Shown here piece after piece: positions 21,697 to 34,300 of a DNA stretch of 64,000 nt; positions within the stretch are counted from its first letter, which is position 1, and each line of letters opens with the position of its first letter. A program made the translations under genes and the position numbers. The DNA is from Takifugu bimaculatus (taxonomy: Eukaryota > Chordata > Actinopteri > Tetraodontiformes > Tetraodontidae). Below the pieces are notes generated by a model. The model was not told where the DNA came from, did not search any database, and saw only the letters and a list, made by a program, of their open reading frames with translations. The stretch lies in NCBI GenBank assembly GCA_004026145.2, contig SWLE01000485.1, positions 1-64,000 of the forward strand. Direction: 5' to 3'.

Positions 21697-24600
21697 ACAC
21701 AGGGTCAATTTAGGTACCAAGCCGTCTTTCCTCCCATTTCCTGTCTGAACATGTACATGTGACTGTGTGTGAGTGGAAACCTACAGACTCAATGATCCTG
21801 GTCACAGCAGATGTGGTCAAACCAAACAGATCTTCACCTTTCAGGTAAACTGGGAAGAGTTTCAAAGTCCCACTGGTAGATCTCATCTGGGATATTGGTG
21901 CCAGGATTTGGTCCCACACAGCTGGACACACACTCTCAAAGTAAATATCAGACATAAATGTGTTGGCATAACTGGGAGAACCGGAAGACGAATACCTTTG
22001 GGTGTTGGGCCGGTCAAGATGACGTCATCCTGTCCTTTCTCCACGACCTTCACTTTGAACAGAGGCTGATTCTCCTTTTCTTCGATGTAACACATGTACT
22101 TACAGCGTCTGAGGATCAATCAGTCAGTCAGTTAGCAATGATTGATCGGCCTCTGTAGACCAATCACCGATCAGAAGACTGGGTCACCTGTTGCTGTGGC
22201 GCATGCTCCAGTAGATCCGGTTGGCGTGATACCCGATCGGAAAGATGGCACTGTTATTGTGAAACATGCTCATCTGCTGTGGGAGGAGCCTGCCGACAGA
22301 CCGGAACAGCAAGCTGCCCACTCGGAAGGTGTGCTGCCTCTCACTGCGCTGCACCAGGGCTGCGATCTGCCGGGCCTCGTCCCGCTGCACAAACACCCGG
22401 CGAAAGACGGTGAAGCACCGCAGCTCGGAGTCGTAGGGGTCAGAGGTCACAATGATGCTGTGGTCGCACACGGAGCCCAGGTTAGAGGAGGGGGAGCAAC
22501 TGGAGGACTTTTCCCCACTCAGAGAAACTGTCCTGGGCTTGTGGAGCTGGCAGAGCATGGTCTTATCCTGTAGGTCAGGGAAGCAGTGAGAAACCCCACA
22601 CAGGCACCAACAGCTACATTGTGCTACTGGAGGATTTCCTCTGCAGTCCTACAGCAGTGTTTACCTTGAAGAATGTACAGCTGGCCTGCAGGGCACATTT
22701 GAAGTGGTAGGTGTTAGTGCAGCGGAAGCGGTTACAGCCAATGGTTGCCCCAACCTGCTGACAGTGGGCACAGCGGAGTGTCAGTCCGCGCCTCAGAGCC
22801 AGTTCCACGTTGATGAGGGCGCCGGCCTGGGTCTCGTAAACCTCACTGGACCACAGAGCACAGTTGAGGTGGACCTGCGACACACACAACAAAAGACCTT
22901 CATCACACTGATCTGGACGTGTTCCACACCAGACACCAGCAGGTCCGAGTAGGCCTCATTAGGGGCCAGTCGACTCACCCACAGATCCAGATCAAGGTTC
23001 AGCAGCCTGGCTGGACCATCGGTCTGCCCGTCTCCCTGCTGGTTACAGAAACAGCACCTCCGCTGGTCTCTGGGTAACGGGTCAGAATGAAGAAACATCC
23101 CAAACTTCCTCAACAACAGATCCACTTCCTCCTCACTTGGCATGCCAAGAGCCTCACTGGGGATGGTAAAGCTTCTGGGTAAGAGAAGAAAGCTGCTCAA
23201 AGATGCTCAATGGTTAGCGTGCCTAGTACCACGCTCACAAACGAACCTGCTGCTGGATGAGATGCTAATATTCCAGCGCCTCCAGCGGAGGCTCTTCATT
23301 TTTTTGGGGTGAGGGAACGGCATGTCATCTCCCCCTGGGACCGCCCGAGGATGAGGTTTTAATTTGACCGTCACCTGTCAACAGTTACAGGTCTATAAAA
23401 CATGTCCAACCGCTCAATAAACATCACTGACGCTCCCAACGGTTGCACACCTTGAGGCTGTCCATGTGGGTCTTTGTCTCCATGGTAATGGTGGAGGCAG
23501 AGGGGAAGTGAGGTGGAGGCGAGTGGGTGTTGGGAAGAGGTGAGGGCGTGTGGAGCAGGGAGTGAACAGCGATGGATGACATGTTGTTGGTGTACTTGTG
23601 CTGTACTCTGCTGGGGGGAGCTTGTTTGGAGCTCATCACTGTCGTGAGCTCCACAGCCTGTGAACAATGAAAGGTTATGATGTCATCACATGTAATTACA
23701 TCTGATGCTCGCAAAGTGTTCCTGCAAATATCTTCAACCACCCATAGAAAGGCCCTGGTCTCAGTGTGTTTGTTTGAATGAGTAAATAGCCAAAACTATC
23801 ATAGTTGTAAGCACTTTTGGAAACGACCCTTTGATTGTTGCATGTAAGATTTAGATAAATGTGTCTGAATCTGAACAGCAGATATTTAGATGGAATAAAT
23901 ACATGAATTAGTGACACAAAGAACCGACACTGATTAATTACCAATCAGAACTAATGTCAAACCTTGGTTCCAGCTGCTCTCCGTAGGTCCGATGAGTAGA
24001 GTGAAGAACAATTTGGACTACAAAACACAAGACTGGTTCCTGGTCTGGACTGACCCTCCTGCAACACACCCATACAGTCATTTCTCGTCAACCACATTTA
24101 ATGTGTCAAACAAATGTGTCTTCAGTGTCCAACCTGTTTCAGCTCCCTGGGCTGGACTCCTTTTCCCAGCATGCCTTTGCAGTAGCTGCAACACTGAGGT
24201 TTGGCTGCAAAATTGCCATGTTGGACATCTGAAGGAGAGAGAGAGAATATAGACAACTGTCAATCAAACATCGAGTGGAAGGAAAGTGCACACATAAGAG
24301 GAGGTGTGTGTCTCTTGGCCCGACCAGTACCCCCAGCAGCAGTTGATGGTCTCTGCTGTCTGCCGTCTGTGGAACTCTGCAAATAGACAAAATTCATTTT
24401 ACTGATCAACTTTAAACTGAATTCAAAATGTAGTGTTCCATGTCTGTTTTAGTACCCGAGTCAGGGGCATGCAGACCCCCGCCAGAAGAGCCAGAGACCC
24501 GTGGTCTGCGCCAGTAGAGCGACTGAGCTGATAGTCCCCTGGGACCGACACCCGCAGCAACTGGGCCACCGCTGCCACAACACCTCCAATATTCTGCAAA

Positions 24601-27600
24601 AGAAAGTGGGATGTCTCCAAGAGGGAGCGACGACCGATATCACAGCCAGTGAAGGAAGAGATATACACCTGAGCTGCAACAGGGTTCAGCGTTATTGCTA
24701 TGGTAACCAGGTCTGTGTTTGAGCAGGAGGGATGATCTTGGGGGTTCGGCTCCACCTTCACTTCCTGTTTCACTGCAGAAGCTTCACAAACACACACGTC
24801 CCCACTTATAACACTTGTAAGAAACACCATGGTGATGCAATGAGTCAGCAGCCAAGAGGAAACTGACCTTTGCCCCTGGCACTGGGCAAGGCGGGCAGTG
24901 TCGGGGACGGGCATGGCGAGAGCGGTTCCAGTTTGATGAAGGACAAGTCAGGAAACCTGCTGACCTCCATGTCAGCCACACTCTCTGGAGATGACGAGGG
25001 GACATAGCTGTCCGGAGTCTCACATTCTGATGACACCTGAACCCTGAGGATAATATTCCACAAGGAAGAATCAGCAGTGCTGCAGACAAACGTTGGTCCG
25101 GGAGAGGAATCAGGTTTTTACTTGAGCTCCTCCTGGATGTTGTGGGGTGGCGTTGGCAAGGAGGCAGGGACATCGACAGTCTTGTTGGTGGGGTTCAACG
25201 GAACGAGCCGCTCCCCTTTCTGTGTCAGACCTGCAGATAAGACAGGAGGTTTTAACATACATGTCCTGTATAACATACATGCCCACACACACAAATCCAT
25301 ACATACACAGAAACACACAAATGCATGCACACACAGGTAAATGCAGTGACATCACGGCATGGCTTTGTGCCTCTCAAGATCCAGGACTGACCATCTTTCG
25401 TACTCAGTTCATCGGTTGTGGCGAAGCCGTTCATGAGTTTTTGCCTGGCAGCTGGTGGTGGCGTCGGGGGTAGTGAGGCTGGAGGTGTGGGGGGGTTACT
25501 GAGGTTGTTCTGATGGAGGGGGAGAGATGAGTATGTTCAATGTCTTAAATATGTACAACAAATTAGGAGTAGGATAAGAGCAGCGGCACCTTGTATATGA
25601 GCTGGGAGTAGAAGTCAGTGACCCCCTCCAAGGAGGTGTTACCGAAGGAGCCGCTCAGCCTGGAGTTTCTGCCCAGACTGGAGCTACCATACGGTGGAAA
25701 AACACTCAAATCCACACCCAGAACTGGTTCCATGAGGGGCAGCACTGACAACTAAGAGCAGAGGAGTCAATAAGTATCCTTAAGCACTATCAGCACTGGC
25801 GGCTGATAAGGTGAGTTACCTGAGACAAGTGAGTGAAAATGGGCTCAGAGGAAGAGGAGCAGAGCATTATCTCCTCGTCCTCCCTCTTCCTTCTCTTGTT
25901 TTTGGGGGGAAGTCTGTCTTTTTCAGGTCGAGAAGGTCTCTTACAGTGCTGTAGCTTGTTCCTGGAGTCCAGGAGGTCCTGAATGTTATCCTGCAAACAA
26001 AGTTGCTTATATCAGGTACAAAATAAGATTGGTTTTATTAAAATGTCAAAAAAACACAAAATATTCTTTTATCTTAACTGTAAAAATTTACTTCATAATG
26101 AAAATATTTAGAATGATACATGATACACATTCTATCAACTACAGCAGTCAAACACACAACAATGTGACTGCTACACACATCACATCTTTCAATTATCCGT
26201 TTCTCACAATGTTTCCATGGAGACCAGGCCTGTCGTCCTCCTCAGAATGGACACTCTCGTTGGAGGGCTGTCTGTGGGTGGCCAGGGGAGTGTGGCTTGT
26301 GGGTAAGGTGGTGATGTGGGAGGTCTTCTCCTTCAGCAGCTGTCTGAGCAGCTCTTTGCTGCCATCACCATCTTTACTCCGTCCACAGACCTCCTCTGTC
26401 TCTGCCTCCTTCTTCACTCTACCTCCCTCACAGGCTCCTCTGTCCTCATGCTCCTTCTGAAGAGAAAGTGTAGGAAACAGTTAGAAACTTGACCTGGCAG
26501 GTTGTTATACTCCGTTGTGATCGTGATGACTGACCTTCACCTGGGGCAATGTTACCGATGGAAGAGCTTGAGCGGACCCAGAGTATGAACTGTCCAAGAC
26601 AGCTGGAGTGGATGGAACTGTGATATCATCAGAATGGGAGGACAGTGGTGTCCCAGCTCCAGTGTCATCTACATCCCTGTTCTTCTTCTTCAGGAGGGTA
26701 GTAGGCTCTCCAGATAAGCAGGGTAAAGGGCTCGAGGGGGAAGAGGATGAAAAGTCACGTCCAAATTGATAGGCCTTCCTTTCAAGATGCGAGAGGGGTA
26801 CTGCAGTGGGCTCTACAGGATCTGGCAGCCCTGCGGTACCGAGGAACCTCGGTGAGGATCTAGACTCAAGCTGGGCCATGCCATGCTCTGCTGTCCTGGG
26901 CCTTAGACCAGGGGCCAGAAGAGCTTCAGGGTTTGGGGCGTCTTCACAGAAGCTCTGGTGAGCATCTGCATGCTGGAAATCAGTCTGGCTCTGGTTCTGT
27001 TGAGGTCTGGAGACTGGGCATGTCTGAAGAAAGTCCTGTGGCAGCTCAGAACTAAAGAACGGCATCTGGGACAGATTTTCACTTGCTGGACCAGGTGTTG
27101 GACCAGGTGTTGGACCAGTTGCTGGACCGCCAGGACCAGCTGATGCAGCGACTGCAAGTCCCCCTGGGGGCCCAAAGAGTGCCTCCTGCTCCATCTCCAT
27201 CCTTTGCTCCAGGGCCCGGTGAAGCTCAACCTGACGGGAGACAAACAGCTGTAAGTTCTGACTCACCGTTGTCATGTTGACAATGAAAACTATGGGATGT
27301 CCAACCTCCTGTAGGAGCTGAACTCTCTGTCTCTCTTGCTGTTCCTTCAGTCTCTCTCTCCTTTCTCTCTCCTGGAATCCCTCACTGAACGGGTTGTTGT
27401 CGTCATAGTTGACCTGCAGCATGTGTGCGTGTAAAAAAAGTTGCAAACTACCGTTTTATGAATCTAAAGTTTTAGGCACTGAATATTCCTCATCTGTGAC
27501 CTTCGGGTCAAGCAGAGGTCACAGGTGGCATCTTTGGGATACGCACGCTAGACACACCCACAATAAATAAAAGTGAAACGAAGGCGACGCTGGGACACAC

Positions 27601-28290
27601 ACAAACTTGTACAGATTGACGTCCCTCCTGGCCAATGGGATGACAGGAAGATGCTAGGCGACAGCCAATGGCAGAGCAGCAAGTTTGTGTTCGCTAAACT
27701 CCGCGAGCTGCGAGTAGCAGCGGTAGCGTAATTTTGTAACCTGAAATTTCCTTCGTAACAAGAGGAAATATTTTCCCGTTGAGACGCTTCGCAACCTGAA
27801 AAATTCGCATGTAGGGACGTTTGTAAGTAGAGGTCCCACTGTACGAGCAACGGGGTGTATTGGCTTAGCTGAAAGACACGCCGGAGTATACGGTCTCCTT
27901 CGGGTCATAGGTCAGGGCTTCCCGTGGACCTGGGATCTACTCATGTTGCCAAAGGGGAATATTCTGCGCTTAAAGCACTGTCTCTGTTGGTCAGCATGGA
28001 TGAAATAGAACTATATTAACAAAAATTGTTTACTACCTGACAAGGAGGAGGTCTTTCACCAGACCCTCCTGTGGGACCCTGGGCTCCAGTGGTAAAGCCT
28101 GGTGCCTGTCTGTGTGAAGGAGGCTGGGGGGCATCAGGCAGGGCCATTGGTGGTACCTTCTGTGCAAATACACCAGGAGTTCCACCTCCTGAGGCCCAAC
28201 TCGCGGTGATGATGGGAGTATGAGATGGGGCAGGCCCTCCGACTGGCTGGGAGAGTTTCTGGCTGGCTGTGGGGGGCTGTTGCAGAGCTG

Positions 28291-28342
<52 letters not shown>

Positions 28343-31300
28343 GGTCCTGTAATCCTCAATTAACTCGGTGTGATTTTTCTGTTGCTTCCGGATCTGAAAT
28401 CAACATTTTTCAATTTTACCAATGGCAAAATTACAAAGAAGTGTTGAAAGAGCTTGTGCTCAGGTCCTAGACACTGGCCCTAGACACAGGTCCCAGACAC
28501 AGGTCCCAGACACTGGCCCCAGACACTGGTCCTAGACACTGGTCCTAGACACTGGCCCCAGACACAGGTCCTAGACACTGGTCCCAGACACTGGTCCCAG
28601 ACACTGGTCCCAGACACGGGTCCTAGACACGGGTCCTAGACACTGGCCCCAGACACAGGTCCTAGACACTGGTCCTAGACACCGGTCCCAGACACAGGTC
28701 CTAGACACAGCTCCTAGACACAGGTCCTAGACACTGGTCCCAGACACAGGTCCCAGACACGGGTCCCAGACACGGGTCCTAGACACGGGTCCCAGACACG
28801 GGTCCCAGACACGGGTCCCAGACACGGGTCCCAGACACAGGCCCATGTAGTTTATAATAATCTGTCCAACTATTTTTGACCTGAAACTTGAGCCACGTCT
28901 GTGTATAAATGACATATTTCTGTTAAGCATCTGAAGCGAAAGCTAAAATCTGAATTTTGACAATATATTGAGTGTTTTCTTTCAGATCCATGGAGGTGGA
29001 GGTCAGAGGGAGACCAATGCATAGGTGTGGGATTGTGGTGGTGGTGGAGGTGCACCTGCTCCAGCTGTTTCTGGACTGCCCCCTGTAGCTCAGTGACATG
29101 GCGAAGCTGGGCAGCATCCTCCTCAGCAAAGGCACGGCCCGCCTTCCTGGCTGTGCGCTGCTTGGCTGACAAAGACTTCTTGGTCTTGCGGTGAGTGGTG
29201 ATCTGGTCCTCCAGCAGACGCTGCTGCATCTGCAGGAGCTGCTGCGTCTCGGCCAGCCACTCCTCATACTGCCTCCGCTGGGACTCGTCTGCAGGAGGGG
29301 CCACAGTTGGACATCCGGTCTTCACAAGTTAAATAACAGAGCAACAGAATGATACTTACTGACAAAGTTCGAGCCAAAGTTGGGAGGGTTTGGCCGAACC
29401 AGCTGGGGGGTGACCTTCTCGTCCTGATGAAGAGAGAAAAAGCTTGTATATGGACGACAGGATGTATTTGGAGATCCAATTCTGTTGCGGTTCCACTCAC
29501 CTGGGCCACCAGCTGAGGAGTCCCCTCTGAAACTGGTTTCACCAGGGCGCCTTGAGCCACTGGATCCTGCTGCAGCCTGGCAGACATTGAAAGACACGTG
29601 TGAAACATCACAGGAAGCTCCAGAGGCAGCAGGTGTGAATCAGTTACAGCATTACTTTAAGACAAGAGAGTCCAGATCAACCGTTTTATCCAGTCTGGAA
29701 ATTCATGTGGTTCATGTCCAACATATGCATAGAGACAATTTAAACACACATACACATTCACACATACTCACATCACCACTACTCTATATAAAGGGAACAA
29801 CAGAAGAAAAACAGAAGTTGATAAGAAGAGGACGCCCCAAAACACGCACATCCACACATACCCACCCTTTCATTCATGTCGGCACATTTATACATACATG
29901 TAAAAAGCACCATTTACAATCATTCATTTACAACTTTTCCCTCTGGGTGACAGTTCAACATTGTCTTGTAATAAGCACTCTGGTTATAAATGATTTACTA
30001 TATCTCGCTGCTCTGATATTCAGTGAGGTGCCGATTCTGTGGAACTAGATGGAGGATTGTGGTCACTGAGGATCCGACGAGCCTTTTCAAAATCAGCTGT
30101 ATAACCGGGCTTCCAACACCTGAGCAACCTGTTGTAATGTGGCACGAACATTTCCAGGCTAACGGGCTAAAGGTCAGAGTACTCCGCAGAACCACTTTGT
30201 AAAACATTTGGAGGATACGTAAGCCTTTACTGAACAATTATTGAAAAAACGAAAGATATTTAGACTTTTTGTTCATTCTAAACTGGTTAAGTGGCACAAG
30301 GCCTAAAACTAAATAAACCTCATTAACAAAGAGTTTTGTTTGATGTGCTAAATGTCTTTTTTAGTCCATGTAGCCCGACATCACTACACAGCTGGGTTAC
30401 ACCCTTAAACTCTCTTTTCTATACAACAGAGTAGAACGTGGTGATCAGATCACCTGATTTATAACCGTCCACTAAAAACACCGGACTCCTACCTGTTGAT
30501 GACCATGGGGTTCATGCCCAGGTTGCCCTGGATCATCACCTTGTTGATGCCCTTCAATGCCACCATCTTGGCCTTCATGATGGGGTCAGAGATGGAATCA
30601 AATTCTGCTGAACATGCACATAAGCATGCACACATTAAACCTCTGTTGAGCATGAAAGATTCAGCTGTCCTGGTTTTGCCACTCTTACCCATATTTGTGA
30701 CCACAGGGTCTGGTGTGGATCTCTGTCTAATCAGGGCCTGCATCTGCTTCTGTTGCTGCTGCTCCTGCCGCTCCTGGTCCAGAAGGTCCTGCAGAAGGAG
30801 CGGCTGCTCCTCCAAGAGAAGAGGCCTTTGCTTATGTTCCTGGATCTGCTGCTCTGTAAACATGGTCGGGTTCGGGGTCTGAACCTGTGTGGATGTCCCC
30901 ATGTGGGGCGTCTGGGTTTGGGAGCTCAGAGGGAGATGAGGCTGGGGAGGTGGGAGGGGCATCACCTGAGGAGTCACACTGGTGTGAGGGGAAACTAAAG
31001 GACCCTGAGTAGAGGAGGCGAAGACAGATGACTGGGCGGATGAAGGGGAACCGTATGATCTTTGTTGGACACCTGATTTGGCCTGACCTGAAGAGGAGGA
31101 AAATCAATAACCTGACAAGCAAAGAGACGCTTATGTCTTAACAAGGTTTAGATTTTACCTTCAGCTGAGGGTGGGTGGACCTGTGAAGATATGCCCAGTG
31201 GGTCAGCACTACCCTGGGCGTGAAAGACTGGCACTGCACCGGTCCCAGAAGCAGAGTCCTCCACCTTCATAGGAGGAGGGTGTTCACGTCAGTGATCAGT

Positions 31301-34300
31301 GTATTGATCGAGTGATCGTTGGGCTAATAACTCCTCACCTTCCTGAGGACTATGGAGGGTGCAGACTGGCAGGGCATCTGGCAGCTGTTGACCCCCTCAC
31401 GCTGAGCTTCAGCTGTGCAGTCCTGCATTTCCTGTTTAACTAAATGATCTGCCTTTCTGGCTCCGCCCTCTTTCTCCTCTGCTGCCACTTCTCCGAGGTC
31501 CAGCTCTTCATTGAACATGTCTTTCTTTTCCTCCAAGTTCAGTTCAGGGTCAGCGTAGGCAATGAGATCAAACTTCCCAGAGAGCAGGAAGTCGTCAAGA
31601 TGGAGATCGTTCGGGCCAAGATCCAGATCCTCTTTACCTGAAACAGTCAACACAAAACGATGGTTGAGAACCAGAGTACAAACCACAGCCACATATTTCT
31701 AATGCTGAGTCAGTGTTTTTGTACCATCCTCAGGGTCCAGGTTGAGATTCAGGTCAACCAGATCTTTCACCTCCACATCCTCCAGATCCTTCACAGCTGA
31801 GTCCTCTCCCTCCAGGTGGTCCTCTATCCCCTCAGCTCCTGGGAGAGCAGATTCGCTGTTCTGGCTCGACGTCACAGATGAGCCAACGTGCTGCTGCATC
31901 ACCAACTGCTGGCCCAGTGGTGGCGCCTGAACATTCCTGGCTTGTAGTTCTGCAGAGGAGGGGAAGGGAAGCCTCAGGCGGTTTTCAGGGGCCCGATGTC
32001 TGAGCTCAATGTAAGGCTGCCCCATGATGCTATGCTGCTGCAGAGGAAGAGCGCGGGGCAGAAATGGCTGGCAGGCACCTGGGGGGGGGGGGGGGGGGGG
32101 CAGAGAGTACTGGATTAAAAACTACAACATTAAAGTACGTGCAAGCATCCCACAGCTCTTATCAGTGTGCCTTCATGGAGGTCACATAATGTGCTTTTTA
32201 CCTCCCACTGCTCTGATCCAACAATCTATTTGATTCTAAGGTGTCCAGATCTTTACAATTTCTGTACAAAATATATTTGATATTAACATTTAAAAGGTTC
32301 TCTGAGGCCGTCTTAAATCTCTTTGCTGAATGTCTGCACCAGGCCCCTCTTGAAAATCATCAAATCGCTCCTTCACTCTTCTTCTAACGTGAGTCCATTC
32401 ACATCTTGGCCATTTTATCAACGATGCTGCTCTCATGCAAACTCCTGACCTGGCATCATGTGGCCAGCAGTAGCAGCGACAGGCCGGATCCCTGCAAACT
32501 CCCCAGGCCTCTTCATCTGGACAGCGCCTCCATGCTGAGCAACCAGCCCAGGAGCAGGTCCTGCACCTGCACCTGGAGACATTCTCAGGAATGAGCCCTG
32601 GAGACCTCCTGGAGGAGCTGCAATCCTGCAGATGAAAAGCTCAGATGTGAGGATGATCTGGTCAAACATTAGTAACCTCTGCTTCTCCTCTTACCTCTGG
32701 ACCAGTCCCTGCACCCCCTGCTCTCCAGGGAGGTTCTGTCTGAGACCGGGTGCCTCAGTAGAGTTCCTTGGCTGCTCCGCTGTGAAATTCCCAGGGCACC
32801 GAAGGGCCATAGTTCCAGGGGGCCTTATTGAGCCAGGGTAAGGAGGAGGGGGGCGTCCAAATGGATTTGCTGGAGAAGCACTGGTGGATTCCTTCTGTAA
32901 CCAGTGGTGAGGTGGCCCAGCAGCTCCATCCTGCAGAACCTTCTCCTGCCGTGACACGTTCTTCTGTTGCTGCTGCCTCAAGATGAGCTGACGAAGACGC
33001 TGGCGCTGAAGAAAAGGCAGAAGCTAGAAAATGCAGTGCAGAACCACCAGGAAGTGAGCAGCAGTCTCTGAAGCTAGACTGATTAAAGGAGCTCTTGTAA
33101 ACTCTTGATTACTTGCTACCACAATAAAGCTACAGTTAATTAATTGTTAATTTATTTCACATGCCACGTGGGATTATTTAGGATATTAAATGTAAATGAG
33201 TCGGCTTTCGGTGCAACAGGACAAGTTATGCCATTCACATAACATTCCATTATCCTGTTTACATGTCACCATGGTAACAGCGTGAGGTGGATTCGGTCAG
33301 CCAAAGCCTTCCGTCGTGAACATTTAGCAATAATCTTTAGCCTTTTACCCTAATTTGGATTTTGTTACACATTAACACAACTAACTTATAATATATATAA
33401 TTTGAAACATATGGGCCTGTTTATTGATTTTCAAGGTTAAGGTCCTGTGCCTCTTCACCTTTGTTTTCTCTGAGAAATAATAGTACATATGTAGCTTGTT
33501 TGATAATGTGATGATTTTTGATTAATCCCAATGGTATTGTTGCCTAATTGTGATAATTCTAATGCTGTGATTAATAACGGGGACATCCCAAATCTCACCT
33601 GTCTGAGTTTCTCCTCCGATTCTCCCTGCTGAGGCAGCATGTTCACGGATCCAGTCAAGGAAGCCACATCCAACTGATCCAGTTCATTTGATTTTGTCTT
33701 GTCTGTATGGGACGATCCCGGAACAACAGGGCCCTGCTCGAAAGGATTAGGGGTCGGTTGACCTCCCAGTCCAGAGAAACCACTGGCCTCAAGCGACCCA
33801 GAATGCTTTTGTGTCTGGCTGATGGGGTTTCTGGGGAATGAGTCCAGAAGATGGTGCTGTCCTGGAGAGAGCTGCAATGGACACAACAAATGAACAAAGG
33901 CTGGCCGAACACACTCAAAAAGAGCTCCGTCTTCTTTGTTACCTGGTGCTGTGTTGAGGTAAAGTTCTGTAAAGCTAAAGGAGATGAACCAGGTCCTCCA
34001 TGCTGGGGAGTGGAGCCATCCACTGAGGGTTTCTGGGTACGTACCGTAGGTGACTGCTGGCTATACTGATCCGGTCGCGGTGTCCCACCAGAAGAAGTGT
34101 CACCACTTCTCTGGCTACCAGGTGATCGGGGGAAACGTTCAACAACGGAGGGGCGAGGCGTCCCAGGGTTGGAAGAATAAGGGTCAGTACTCTGATGGGA
34201 GGGGGAAGGGCGGTGGGCAGCAGCAGGCTGCTGCTGGTTGTACTGTTCTAGTCTCAGAGCAGGCGGAGTGACCATGTATGCGGGGTCAGAATGTGGCCGA

